Shown here in pieces: positions 35,170 to 45,800 of a stretch of DNA of 64,000 nt. The DNA comes from Mesocentrotus franciscanus. Taxonomy: Eukaryota; Echinodermata; Echinoidea; Camarodonta; Strongylocentrotidae. The DNA lies in the NCBI GenBank assembly GCA_037976565.1, contig CP137682.1:3842827-3906826 (forward strand). The letters run 5' to 3'. The notes under the pieces were generated by a model, which was given only the letters and a program-made list of their open reading frames with translations, searched no databases and was not told the DNA's origin. The stretch's first letter is position 1; every line of letters begins with the position of its first letter. The position numbers and the translations under genes are program-made.

Positions 35170-35562
35170 CGTATCAGGACAATTACCCCCTGGGCAATCA
35201 CCCCCCGGAAAATTACCCCCCGGAAAGCTACCCCCAAGGACAATTACCCTGAAATTTACCCCGGAGAATTACCCCGAGGACAATTACCCCCAAGGACAAT
35301 TACCCCGGGAAATTACCCCGGAGAATTACCCCCAAGGACAATTACCCCCAAGGACAATTACCGCCCGGAAAATTACCCCGGAGAATTACCCCGAGGACAA
35401 CTACCCCGAGGACAATTACCCCCGAGGACAACTACCCCTGGAAAACTACCCCCGAGGACAACTACCCCGAGGACAATTACCCCCGAGGACAACTACCCCA
35501 GGACAGTTACCCCCAAGGACAACTACCCCGGAAAACTACCCCCGAGGACAATTACCCCCCTC
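35170..35562. repeat. GGACAATTACCCC minisatellite
   Basis: About 25 degenerate units of 14-16 bp built on GGACAATTACCCC with variants GGAAAATTACCCC and GGACAACTACCCC. It starts with CGTATCAGGACAATTACCCC and ends AATTACCCCCCTCGCGAG. Reading frames across it give Asn-Tyr-Pro and Ile-Thr-Pro repeats but show no sign of being genes. The block sits at the left edge of the segment that replaces part of the RTE element in this copy. A shorter relative, with the same CGTATCA start, lies at 49172-49315. Confidence 0.92.
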
Positions 35563-36179
35563 GCGAGCTCCGCTTCAAAATTGCTATTTAGAGAAAATGT
35601 CATGAACTTTCATTTTCTTAGTTATTTATGACGGCATAGATTTGTTTCGTACAGGGGTTGTGAATAAATATATTTGCAATAATTATATTTAATTATATTT
35701 TGGGTGAATGTATGTCAGAAAATTTGTTAAGGAAGAATACAGATTTTTAAAAAGTTTTCTAGTACAGGGCAAATAGGCGGGGAGCTCACAAGACACGTCA
35801 CGGAGTTGCATATTTGTGTTTGCACCTTCAACAAATCATAATTTTCTAATTTTTAATTGGTGAAACTTTTTCAAACTTTAGGCCATATGAAAGCTAGAAA
35901 CATCCACTACCTCCATCTCAGAAAAGGTTAAAGCAGGCATTTTTACTTTATTTTCCCCCTGAAACGTGGTCATGGTAATTCTATGAACCGTATGTACTGT
36001 AATTTATTTTGAAATAAAAATTGCCTTCACGTTAAATATATGGTATGTACGGTGCCATATTAAAAGAAAATAAGTATCCGCACTTTGGTACATTCATCTC
36101 AATGATTTTGTAATTCCAGAGCAGCGTTTTTTCAACTGGGGTGCCGCAAGAGAATGTAAGTTACATTACAACATTTTTT
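35563..36179. other. Copy-2-specific insert, right part
   Basis: AT-rich, non-coding, unlike anything in copy 1. No terminal repeats recognised. It joins the RTE sequence at GCTTCTCTGTCTTCC (36180). Confidence 0.6.
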
Positions 36180-37980
36180 GCTTCTCTGTCTTCCCCGACC
36201 GGTCTGTTGCCTCTCTGACATGACTCCCTGCTGCTGTACAAATCCCTGCAGTACTCTGCCCATCTCTGTTTTATGTCAATTTCTTCTGTCAGAGTTTTTC
36301 CATTTTTGTCATTCACAACATCAGTGTTCATGCTGCTATCTCCAGTAATCTCTTTTACAAGTTTGAAAACTTTCTTCATGTTGTGCTTCTTTGCTTTTTT
36401 CCCATTTCTTCACATTTTCCTTCTAGGAATGCTCTTTTATCTTCACATGCTTTTTGGTTATATTCCTTATTTAGTTGTCTCCAATGTGCGTGTCTCCCTT
36501 CTAATTTTGCTTTCCTCCTTTTACTTGCAATTTCCATTGTATTAGTTGTTTAATAGCCATGCCTGTTTTTGCCTGTTCTTCCGTGGGATGTATTCCTGTG
36601 CAGTCTTTTTCAGTATATCCGATGTGCTTGCCCACAGCACTTCTGGCTTCACATCTTCTTCTGCCAGTTGAAGAAGTGGCAGAAATCTGTTACCAATCTC
36701 AGTAGTGAACTGTGCTGGTATATTCATCACATCAAACCTGACTGGTTGAGCAGTTGTCTTCTTGGACTTGAGTCTCAGTTTCAATTTACCAAGCAACATT
36801 TGGTGGTCACTACCACAATCGGCACTTGGTCTTGTCTTAACATCCTGTAAAGTTGTCCTCCACCTTCTTTTAATCATAATATAATCTATATGATTCTTCA
36901 CTCTATCTCCAGGACTTCTCTAGGTCCAGAGTCGCCTCTTGTGATGTTGAAACATAGTATTGCTAATGACTAGGTCATTTGCAGTGCAAAACTCCACAAG
37001 CCTGTCTCCACGCTCATTTCCTCCACCTAAACCAAATTTTCCAATATTGCAAGTCTCTAACCATCCTTTCCCACTTTGGCATTACAGTCTCAAATTATCA
37101 TTGTGATATCCCTCCCCGAGATACTGTCCACGGTATCTTGTACGACTCCATAAAAGTTGTCCATTTCTTCCTCAGTAGCATCTGTTGTTGGGGCATATAC
37201 TTGAACTACTGTGATGTTCATAAGCTGTGCCTTCATCCTTATTGCAATGATCCTATCGTTAACAGGGTTGTATCCCATCACTGCCTTTGACATCTCTTTA
37301 TTGATGATAAATCCAACACCACTACGTCTTCGTCCAGATTCCCTTCCAGAATAGTAAACTGTTTCGCCTCCATCTGTATGAAACCGTCCTTGGCCAAGCC
37401 ACCAGTGCTCAGCTACTCCTACTATGTGTACATTACATCTTAACATTTCATTGAGTACCGCCTCAAGTTTTCCCCGTTGTAAGTCCTCTAACATTCCAAG
37501 TTGTCACACTTATAGCTCGCCGTAGAGGGATGTTGTTCTGTTCCCGTCCAGAGGCATCAGGGACAAGGCTTCCAGGATCAGGGTTTGGCCTTGTTCCATC
37601 ATTATAACTAAACGTACTTGGTGCATCATTCCTCTCTTCCGCAGTAGAATTTGAAGTATCCTTCAGCCTGCAGGGTCCACCGTTAGATACTATTGTTACT
37701 TGCTCTTTTCTATGGTGTATTCTCATGATGACAAACTCGACAAAATTGATGGTGGGTGGTCAGGTCCTTCCAAGGTGTTTTTTATCGAGACATCATCTCT
37801 AGCTAGCTGGCCGTTGACTCAGTGAGTTCCTCCGCCCTTTGATGGGTCTTATTATTCTTCCTACTGGGTTGCAAGCCACCCTCCTCACCAGTTGCCTGGT
37901 GGGGGACCGGTTTAGTCGCCGGTTGCCCGACCATGGAACAGGTAGTACTGGTTTACATGTTACCAGTAGCAGACCAATGA
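36180..37980 (-). pseudogene. RTE-like LINE, 5' UTR, endonuclease and linker
   Basis: Minus strand from about 37980: a GC-rich 5' region with GCCGGTTGCCCGACC-like text, then ISVTTWNVRGLTTGK (37463-37726), the first endonuclease block. Next comes VHIVGVAEHWWLGQGRFHT, SGVGFIINKEM and VVQVYAPTTDATEEEMDNFY (37090-37494), and then IDYIMIKRRWRTTLQDVKT with ADCGSDHQMLLGKLKLRLK (36542-36901), the SDH-containing end of the APE-type domain. A linker follows to 36161-36379, where homology to copy 1 begins (23409-23609). This is the missing 5' half of the element seen in both copies. Frames are broken between blocks. Confidence 0.85.
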
Positions 37981-38022
37981 AGTCTGACCTGACGTAGATA
38001 CATAATAAAATAGATCTGACCT

Positions 38023-38381
38023 GGTACGAAGTAGTACTAAGTAGAATTATTTTATTAAAACAAGAAGAAAATGTGGACTACATAGAAGTAAACATAATTA
38101 TGGACTAGGGGTCTTCTAATATATAGATACATAAAAAAAAAAATCTAGCATAATTGTTATTTTTAATGTCATGGTTGGCCTTTTTATGGTGTGGATATCA
38201 ATATTTCTGAACCACAGTACAAAGTAAAACTAAATGGAAGATTTAACTTGTGCCTAACATAATACTGCTTTCTATGGCCTATTGGTACGAAGTAGTACTA
38301 AGTAGAATTATTTTATTAAAACAAGAAGAAAATGTGGACTACATAGAAGTAAACATAATTGTGGACTAGGGGTCTTCTAAT
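38023..38381. repeat. Pair of 98-bp direct repeats
   Basis: GGTACGAAGTAGTACTAAGT...GGTCTTCTAAT occurs at 38023-38120 and 38284-38381 with a single A/G difference, separated by 163 bp of unrelated AT-rich sequence. The arrangement resembles a tiny solo-LTR-like or TRIM pair, or simply a local duplication. Confidence 0.9.
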
Positions 38382-39027
38382 CTGATAGACCGTCCAACAC
38401 AAAATGAAAACTAAAAAAGAAAATTAATACAACAAACATAACAAAGGGCGATTAAGAAAGCTTCTACGCATTGGTTGTAGTTTTAGGTTATGCTTAAAAC
38501 TGTCTAAGTTTGGGGTGGGTAGTGTGTTCTAAATAAATATTGAATCCTTTTGGGCTTTTTTTAATGACCGAGTTCAAGGTAGATGAAGTATATAGCTCAA
38601 TGTAGATGAAGATTTATTTAGATCATAGATTATCAAAATTATGATGGATACAATTATGACCTCGACAAAATAATGGCTATGTTTACAAAAAAGTTCTTCC
38701 TTTACCGCAGCGCCAGCCATCCATCAACATACTACCCGCATACGATGTTTCCTCCGACTTGCCCTGACAAAAATGATCAATGCCGAAGCGTGCAACTTTG
38801 AGAATTATATCCGGCTTCACAAACTGGTAGACCCGGGTGGGGTTTCATTCTTCTCTGCGCTCGGATTTCATCAATCCATTATTAGAATACTATAATGTGT
38901 TCTATTGATTTGTTCTTAATATAATAATCTATGTTTGTTATAGCCTAGCTTTATATTATTCATTTTAAGCTTCATAAGAAAGAGACAACTTTAATTTATA
39001 GGTCAAGGAAAGTATTTTGTTTTAATA
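38382..39027. other. Non-coding stretch
   Basis: No coding or repeat structure recognised. Confidence 0.6.
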
Positions 39028-39310
39028 TTTCATTTCATTTCATTAATTTATTCAGTACTGAATATATAATAAAAATCAATATTCATTGAAAGATATTTGA
39101 AGAGATATAAACTTGTTTAAACAGAATTGGCCAATGCTCCAAGATAAGCGAAGCTTGATGTCTTGTGACCCCTGATCATTGAACTGAATTGAATTTTGAA
39201 TTGAATTTATTTTCACTAAACATGAAATAAAAGTATACAAAATGATGCATGTACAATCAATGAAGTGGAGGGATAACAAAAGTATAAATACTTATCTAGC
39301 TTATCCCCTT
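39028..39310 (-). repeat. Two LINE 3' ends in series
   Basis: On the minus strand, CAGTACTGAATAAATTAATG followed by AAATGAAATG repeats ends at 39028. A second tail with ATAAATTCAATTCAAAATTC lies at 39180-39215. Both look like the microsatellite-type 3' termini of CR1-like LINEs (compare 8140-8178 and 1170-1200). No coding region of either element is visible upstream. Confidence 0.55.
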
Positions 39311-40370
39311 AAATTAAATACGAGCAAACATGAAACATACTATAGGGGGTTCCTGGTGATGCAGAAGTACAGCAAGGAGAAGAGTAATATGATAGGCAGA
39401 GACTGAAGAGTGATTGAGTGTACGTGTGTATGTGTGTGAGAGAGAGAGAGAGAAAGAGGTAGAGTGAGGGGGTGAAGTGCAAATGTATGCCTAATAACTT
39501 CTTGATTGTGGTTAAACTCCAGCTTTAGGTTTTGTAGCTACATATATTGACCTATATCTTGTCCAAAGATTATCCACGCCCGACCTCCCTCCTCCCCGAA
39601 AGATTTCATGTAAATCACATTTGGACCGCCAAGGAAAAAGTTGGAGAACCCTTGTTCTAATATACAAAAATAGATTTATCAACATGAACTGCACAGTTTG
39701 GAAAAAATCTCTGATATGACAACTTGACAAGCACAAAAATCTCAACGGGGAGGTACGATAATCATAAATGATACAACTGAGCAATCGGCTGGCATTGGTA
39801 AGCCCCCAAGCTCCGCCATGTTGTACGGATCCATTAGCCCCACTAAATGATTCATGACCCTTATGAATTATGCATTTTGTACGCAAAGTGTACTGGAATA
39901 GCCGCATGTTCAGACGGGGGTTTGCAAGTCGGCGTAAGTTAATCCCCGCAGCAGTAAATATCGCATGTATATTTCACTTACACCATTATTTGTCCACACC
40001 CTCTTACTCGGACCAACTTGCCACGATTAAGTTAACACGACACGACCAGCGTTACTTCCGACATCAGCCCACCTTCCGAATCTAAACCGTGCGAAATTTA
40101 ATTTTCGATTGTAACAAACAACCCTCGTGAAAGGTCACAGACACTCCCGATTGCAAGTGAGAGCATCCACACGGTCAATTTATGCTACCCTCTAATCTAG
40201 GAGTAACCTTCGGGGTAAAGGTAGGCGTAAGTAACACGACCATCGTTCAGACGGTCATTACACTCCGACCTTTAGACCGACCTCACCATATGTACCCCGA
40301 CTAGCTCTTCACACGATCTTTGATGTTTCTGAACGAGACTAATGATGTTTAATAATAATATTCGGTTCTT
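39311..40370. other. Non-coding stretch
   Basis: Contains a (TG)(AG) microsatellite at 39424-39455. Frames at 39512-39907 and 39870-40085 show no family motif, and I do not call them genes. Confidence 0.5.
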
Positions 40371-40376
40371 GTATAG

Positions 40377-40628
40377 CCACTATTATTATTATTATTATTT
40401 AAACGTCTCTATGTGCTTATTACCCCGGATTCAGCCTAGCTGCTATTGCGGCGCTCTAACATTTCAAGGAATTAATTCCTGCCAGGTACCCATATACCTC
40501 ACCTGGGTCGAGTGTGGCGAATGTAGATTAATTTCTTGCCAGAGGACATTAGTGCCGCGGCGGGACACGAACCGCAGACCTTGTGATCCACAGTCCGGTG
40601 ACATATCCACTCGACCACGACACCTCTA
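40377..40628 (-). mobile_element. tRNA-derived SINE
   Basis: Read on the minus strand from about 40628: GTGGTCGAGTGGATATG fits a pol III A box, and GGTTCGTGTCC, about 45 bases later, fits a B box, the spacing of a tRNA with a variable arm. A conserved-looking SINE body follows (CCTCTGGCAAGAAATTAATC, GTACCTGGCAGGAATTAATT), and the element ends in an (AAT)n tail at 40377-40400. The ACCTCTACAGGTAC text at the head is tandemly doubled (40621-40648). It is non-coding and would be transcribed by RNA polymerase III if active. Confidence 0.8.
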
Positions 40629-40689
40629 CAGGTACACCTCTACAGGTTTAGTACAAGTGTACTGTCTTGGTAAATTACAATACGCGTAC

Positions 40690-42490
40690 CAGCGTAATTA
40701 GAGAGGTCAAATCGCTTAATGTATATAATTGTGGTAATTTATTCATCTTGCTGCGCGCTAGCGACGCAAGTGATTCAGCGAATCTGATGCGATATCGTTA
40801 GGTAAAATACGCGCTTTAAATTATATTATCGATCACAAGGAATGCATGTCACGTTGACAGAGTACAATCGGGGAATGGACTTGAAATTCGTTGAATAAGA
40901 AATACTTATATTCTATTGTAACGTATCCCATTTTAGTCTATCAATAACTGGATCTGTTTATTGTTTGATTAAATCAAAAATGTTATAAGCCTAACAATAA
41001 TAATAATAATTCTTTCTGATATTTAGATGGATTTATATCATGGTTATTGACAATTTGTAATGTATACATTGGTAAGAGTAGGCCTATGCCATAGACTAGA
41101 AACATTAGAAAAGTTTCGTCGCAAAATGCAACACAGTGTATCCACATTTGTTTAGGTTAAATTGTTTGCTGTTGAAATTATAAAATATAAAGAAAATAAC
41201 GAGATTTTTTGGATAATTTGTATGTCAAAATATTTCCTTTATATTTAATGAGCGGGGTATCAAGTGAAAGGCATTTATTTGTATTTTACGATGGTGGTGT
41301 TACTTTAAAATTGTCAAATAGTGGCACGTGACTCGTTTTGTGATGAAACTCTTCATTTCTTCATCACATGTTTGTGACTGCTAAATTAATTTAGTTTTTA
41401 TTTAGAACATTATGTGTCAATGATACTTTCTGATATACACGCGTTTAGAATTGAACATCATGATATAATACCTACTTGAGGGTTAATATCCTGGTAATTG
41501 ATACTCTCAGATATCTCTCTATTCTCTTGATCTTCGTTACGCTGGTAGAAGAAACCGACCTGGTAAGCAGGAACAGACCGTCTCGGAGAATGATATATAC
41601 CCTGCTAGTTTTACGCCAAATTTATCCTGGTACAATGTAGTAACTTTGATGCATCTACTCATCATCCATGTTATTTAATTACTTTGCAGCAATGACGAGC
41701 TACAAATGTGAAATTCTACGTCAAATAATGCATTGCCATTTCGGTCGCAAAGCACGAGATAACTCGAGCTTCGTATGAGGGAAGAATGGCCAGCCCGAGT
41801 TTACTCAGGCGTCGTAACCAACGGGTTAATCATTCTATTCAAATTGTCTAACTTGCAAAACGTGAAGTGAAACATCGTTTACTTTCAATATTTTGAAATA
41901 ATTAACAAAAAAGACATTTGAATTCAGTTCCATATTACTCAAATTTCAAGGAAAATATTTCTTCACAATCCTCAGTTTCATTCTATTAGATGGTAGGTGA
42001 CATTGTTAGAATTCTAATGTTTTATTCAGATGATAAACTTGTTTAGCTTTATTGAATGTGATATTCTATAAACATGTAATATGAATAATAAATAAAAATC
42101 ATGTAAATATTAAAATGTAATCCCTTTTTTATATCATCTTTAAGACATAGTCCCATGTAGAATTTATCTGCATTCATCTCTGAAGTTGTAGCCTAGTTTC
42201 CAGAAAGAAAGGGCTGTAGTGATAACCCAAGTCTGTTGAATGAAAACATGAAATAAGGTATAAGAAAATTCAACAATGATTTATAAAATACACCCCGATA
42301 CCTGCTCTCTTTCACTTGGGTTACTGGTGGGCAAGCCTAACCTAATTTTCCTATAAGTTACTGACCACATCTGAGATTATTTCTGATGATCCCATTAAGA
42401 CGATAGGCCTGCTGGAGCTTGGATTAGACAAGGTATGAAATAAGTGTTACAGTGTACTTTTAATGTAAACTTGTGCTCATAATTAAATAA
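40690..42490. other. Non-coding stretch
   Basis: AT-rich, no coding motif, no clear terminal repeats. Small (AAT)n run near 40998-41010. Confidence 0.6.
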
Positions 42491-42497
42491 TCCTTAG

Positions 42498-42620
42498 TTT
42501 TGTATCGATTTTCGTCGCCTGAACAAGATAACCGTATTCGATCCCGAACCAATGCCTAACCAGCAAGATCTATTTGCCTCTCTTGCAAAGAGTAAATACT
42601 TCATTAAAATTGATCTTACC
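42498..42620 (+). pseudogene. Ty3/gypsy reverse transcriptase scrap
   Basis: In frame 42498 the text reads FCIDFRRLNKITVFDPEPMP and then LFASLAKSKYFIKIDLT, the first RT blocks of Ty3/gypsy polyproteins (C-I-D-[FY]-R-x-L-N ... P-M-P ... F-x-K-I-D-L). A stop codon precedes it directly and homology stops abruptly after DLT, so only about 40 residues survive. It is the one LTR-retroelement trace recognised in the window. Confidence 0.8.
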
Positions 42621-42969
42621 GAAGGACCTGGCAAAGAAAGGGTAAAGGGAAGTTGCTTTAGAATAATGGGCAGAACACTTCAAGTCAGTGCTAGTACGGT
42701 GCAGACGTTTAATGCACGAGGTAGATTTATTTAGGAAGGCAGCAGAAACATTTTTCTTCAGAGAGATCTTCACGTCGGGGCGAGATAAGCTGTCAAGTCG
42801 ACAGGGATTTCTACGCAGTCTAGAGACTGGCCAAGCGACCAGGGGAGTCATCGACAGAGATAGAGATGAGCTGCCAAGTCGACAGGGTTATCTACGCAGT
42901 CTAGAGACTGGCCAAGCGATCAGGAGCTGGGACCAGGGAGGGACTCACGAGATGGAAGCTGCCCTGTAG
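42621..42969 (+). repeat. Imperfect 81-bp tandem duplication in an open frame
   Basis: The frame at 42688-42969 contains two copies of a segment reading SRQGFLRSLETGQA and SRQGYLRSLETGQA (42780-42840 and 42861-42921). It follows the gypsy scrap and could belong to the same decayed element, but the protein text is not one I recognise. Confidence 0.5.
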
Positions 42970-43507
42970 TAAAGTTATGTATTAGTGAATTGTTTATGTT
43001 CTGTTGATTTTTGACGCCACGATTTGTAGGCTGAAGATTAAAATTTCATTATACCTTTATAAAATTGTGTTCTGTTGTGGTTTCTGATGAGGTAGCAGTT
43101 TAAATAATTTAAAAAAGTCACTCACGTGACACTAAGTCACAATTGTGATATTCATTCAAGTATTTTTTTGACAAGTCAACAAGGAATGAAAAAATATCTG
43201 TGTCAGATCATGATATGTGTTCCCAGATAGTTTAATGGGGGTACCTATATTAGCACACTTACTCATATGAAGTGTAACAGGTCTGCATCTCTACATAAGA
43301 TCCAGTCAATATTTGTTCTTTGTTCCTCTCCTGAGTTTGTATCCTAGCATGCCTTCACCATCCACTGTAGAGAAGCATCATCCTACATGAGACGAAAAAA
43401 TGTACTTCAATTAAAATAATAATGGACACATATCAACCATAATACATCCTATTAACAGACTTTCATAGATCTTATTTCGCATTCTTCTTAATTTTCTTTG
43501 CTCAAGA
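42970..43507. other. Non-coding stretch
   Basis: No structure recognised. Confidence 0.6.
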
Positions 43508-44170
43508 AGTGAAAGGACCCCTTACCAGAGCAGGGCAGAGCAGGCCTTGCGCCCCCTCGCAAGGGAGAGAGAGAGAGAGAAGGGAAAGAAGGGAAAGGGA
43601 AAGGGGCGGAAAGAGGAGAGAAAGGGAAAGAAAGAAGAGGAAGAAGAAAAGAAAGGGGGAAAGAAGGAGATCGGGAGGGGGCGAAACGACCTTGCCTCCC
43701 AGGCTGTTACCCCTCATCAACAAAATAAGAGAGAAGAAAGGAAAGGGAAAGAAAAAGGGAAAAGAAGAGATAAAGGGAAGGAAAAAAAGAGGAAGAAGAA
43801 AAGAAAAGAAGGGGGATATCAGTTGCAATTTTCCCGTCAACAAGTTGTGGATCAGGGAGGCCAAAGGCCCTTGCCTTTCCAACCCCCGCCCCCGCCAAAA
43901 AAAGAGAGAAGGGAGGAAAAGGGAAAGAGGAGAGATAAAAGAGAACAATAAAGAGGAAGAAGAAAAGAAAAGGGTGAACAGAAGGGGAGATCAGTTGCGA
44001 TTAGTCCCGCAAACAACGTGTGGATTGGGGGCGAAAGGACCTTGCCTACCTCCCCCCCCCCAGCAAACCTAAAAGAGAGAGAAGCAAGGGAAAGAAGAAA
44101 AAAGAGAAAAAAGAAAGGTAGGGGGATCAGTTGCGATTTTTCTCGCCAACAAGGTGTAGATCGGGAGGCG
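43508..44170. repeat. Polypurine minisatellite, ~175-bp units
   Basis: About four units, each with a conserved part (GATCAGTTGCGATTTTTCCC, then CAACAAGTTGTGGATCGGGA and GGCGAAAGGACCTTGCC) followed by a C run and 70-100 bp of nearly pure A/G. The long reading frames on both strands are compositional artefacts. Confidence 0.85.
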
Positions 44171-44175
44171 TACTG

Positions 44176-44259
44176 ATTAGAAATAAACCACGTTTGCATT
44201 ATATATGTGGGGGCAACTGCCCCCCCCCATATATAATGCAAACGTGGTTTATTTCTAAT
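44176..44259. repeat. 84-bp near-perfect palindrome
   Basis: The left arm ATTAGAAATAAACCACGTTT continues GCATTATATATG and a short G run. After a loop of about six bases (CAACTG) and a C run, the right arm is the exact reverse complement to 44259. It lies precisely between the polypurine minisatellite and the GC-core satellite. It may be a minimal foldback element. Confidence 0.95.
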
Positions 44260-44429
44260 TCGATACCGGTGATTTAAAAATGTTGCTGAAATGACATAAT
44301 TTTCCGGGATTTTTCCTCACTTTTTAGTAAATTTTACTTTTTATGCGTTTGTTGGAAAATGACAAATTCCTAAATTTAGAGTCAGGCAAGAAATATGCTT
44401 ATTTAGAGGTCTACTTGTAAGGCCCGCGA

Positions 44430-45560
44430 AACGGCGGGACTCGGGGACCTGAGCCTCCCCGTTTTTGGAAGTATATTAAAGATAAATAAAACGAAAGAAA
44501 GAAAGAAAGAATAGTGACCTGCCAGTGTCACAAAATAATGAGGAATCAAAATATGCTCATCTGATCGTGATTAAATGCCCCAAAAACCTGAGCTTCCGGG
44601 GCTCTGCCCCCTGGATTCCACCTAGGGGCCAAGGCGCGCCCCCGGATGCTCATCTGACGGTAATTTGATTTCTAAACCCCTGAGCTTCTAGGGGCTCAGC
44701 CCCCTGGACCTCACGCTAGGTAGTGTCCTGCTAGCGTCACAAATAAGGTTTCCAAATAATCATGTTCATCTGACCGTAATTAAATAAAAATTAAATAAAA
44801 AGCCTAAAACACCTGAGCTCCCGGAGGCTCCGCCCCCTCGACCCCACCAGGGGCCCTATGGTGGGCCCCTGAATGCTTATCTGACCGTTATAAAACCCCT
44901 GAGCTTCTGGGGGCTCCGCCCCCTGGACCCCACGCCAATTAATGTCCTGCCAGTTCAAAAATATGGTATCAAAATATGCTCATCTGACCGTAATTAAACG
45001 CCTAAAACCTCTGAGCTCCCGGGGGCTCTGCCCCCTAAACCCAACCGATGGCCCTAAGGCGGGCCCCTGGATGCTCATTTGACCGTAATTTATTGCCTAA
45101 AACCCCTGAGCTCCCGGGGGCTCTGCCCCCTGAATCCAACCGATGGCCCTAAGGCGGGCCTCTGGATGCTCATTTGACCGTAATTTATTGCCTAAAACCC
45201 CTGAACTTCCGGGGGCTCCGCCCCCTGGACCCCACACCAATTAGTGACCTGCCAGCGTCACAAATAAGGTATCAAAATATGCTCATCTGACCGTAATTAA
45301 ATGCCTAAAACCCCTGAGCTCCAGGGGCTCCGCCCCCTCGACCCCATCAGGAGGCCTAAGGCGGGCCCCTGAATGCTTATCTGACCGTTATAAAATGCCT
45401 CAAATCCCCGAGTTTCGGGGGGCTCAGCCCCCTGGTCCCCACGCCAATTATCGACCTGCCAGTGCCATGAATAAGGTATCAAAATATGCTCATCTGACCG
45501 TAATTAAATGCCCATACCCCCTAAGCTTCGGGGCTTTGCCCCTAGACCCCACGCCAATTT
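44430..45560. repeat. Satellite block with self-complementary GC cores
   Basis: About ten units of roughly 87-127 bp. Each has CCTGAGCTTCCGGGGGCTC followed by CGCCCCCTGGACCCCAC, so GGGGGCTC/CGCCCCC can fold on itself. The cores are linked by AT-rich text ATGCTCATCTGACCGTAATT and, in alternate units, GACCTGCCAGCGTCACAAAT. The alternation of two linker types suggests a higher-order repeat of about 200 bp. Non-coding. Confidence 0.92.
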
Positions 45561-45589
45561 ACGCTACGCTCTACCTGAACGTAAATACT

Positions 45590-45800
45590 TTAGCCTCCCC
45601 CCCACCCACTTTGAAAAACATTCAGCGGGGCCTGCATATAAGAGTGGGGTGATGCGGATATTTTTGTCTGCCCCCCCCAAAAAAAAAAACTTTTTTGCTC
45701 ATTACGCCACTGCTTTTCACCATTATATACCAATATCTGGCTCGCATAATTTCAAATTTGCCCCCCCCCCCCTTAAGAAATCCTGGATCCGCGCCTGGCT
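45590..45800. repeat. hAT-like MITE remnant
   Basis: Runs of C and A, TTACGCCACTGC near 45701-45713 and a terminal CTGGATCCGCGCCTGG (45782-45797) match the end type CAGTGGCGGATCCAG seen in better-preserved elements at 61561-61754 and 58313-58594. The left end is unclear. Confidence 0.5.

Larger units (their letters stand above)
24110..36384. repeat. Large duplicated block, copy 2 (~12.3 kb)
   Basis: Starts immediately after the N gap and follows copy 1 (11851-23609) in order and orientation through the same genes and repeats. It diverges at 35170-36179, where it holds a 1,010-bp segment instead of the 499 bp at 22910-23408 of copy 1. It then rejoins and runs on past the point where copy 1 is truncated. 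Confidence 0.95.

Noticed and set aside
35170..35562. CRISPR-like repeat array
   Set aside because: Units are contiguous and degenerate with no spacers, and the genome is eukaryotic.
35138..35631. Pro/Asn/Tyr repeat protein of ~155 residues in two frames
   Set aside because: The minisatellite unit of about 15 bp keeps frames open by chance; no signal peptide or unique flank, and absent in copy 1.
43502..44241. Long Lys/Arg/Glu-rich and Phe/Leu-rich frames on both strands
   Set aside because: Products of the polypurine minisatellite; equally long frames in several phases show composition, not coding.
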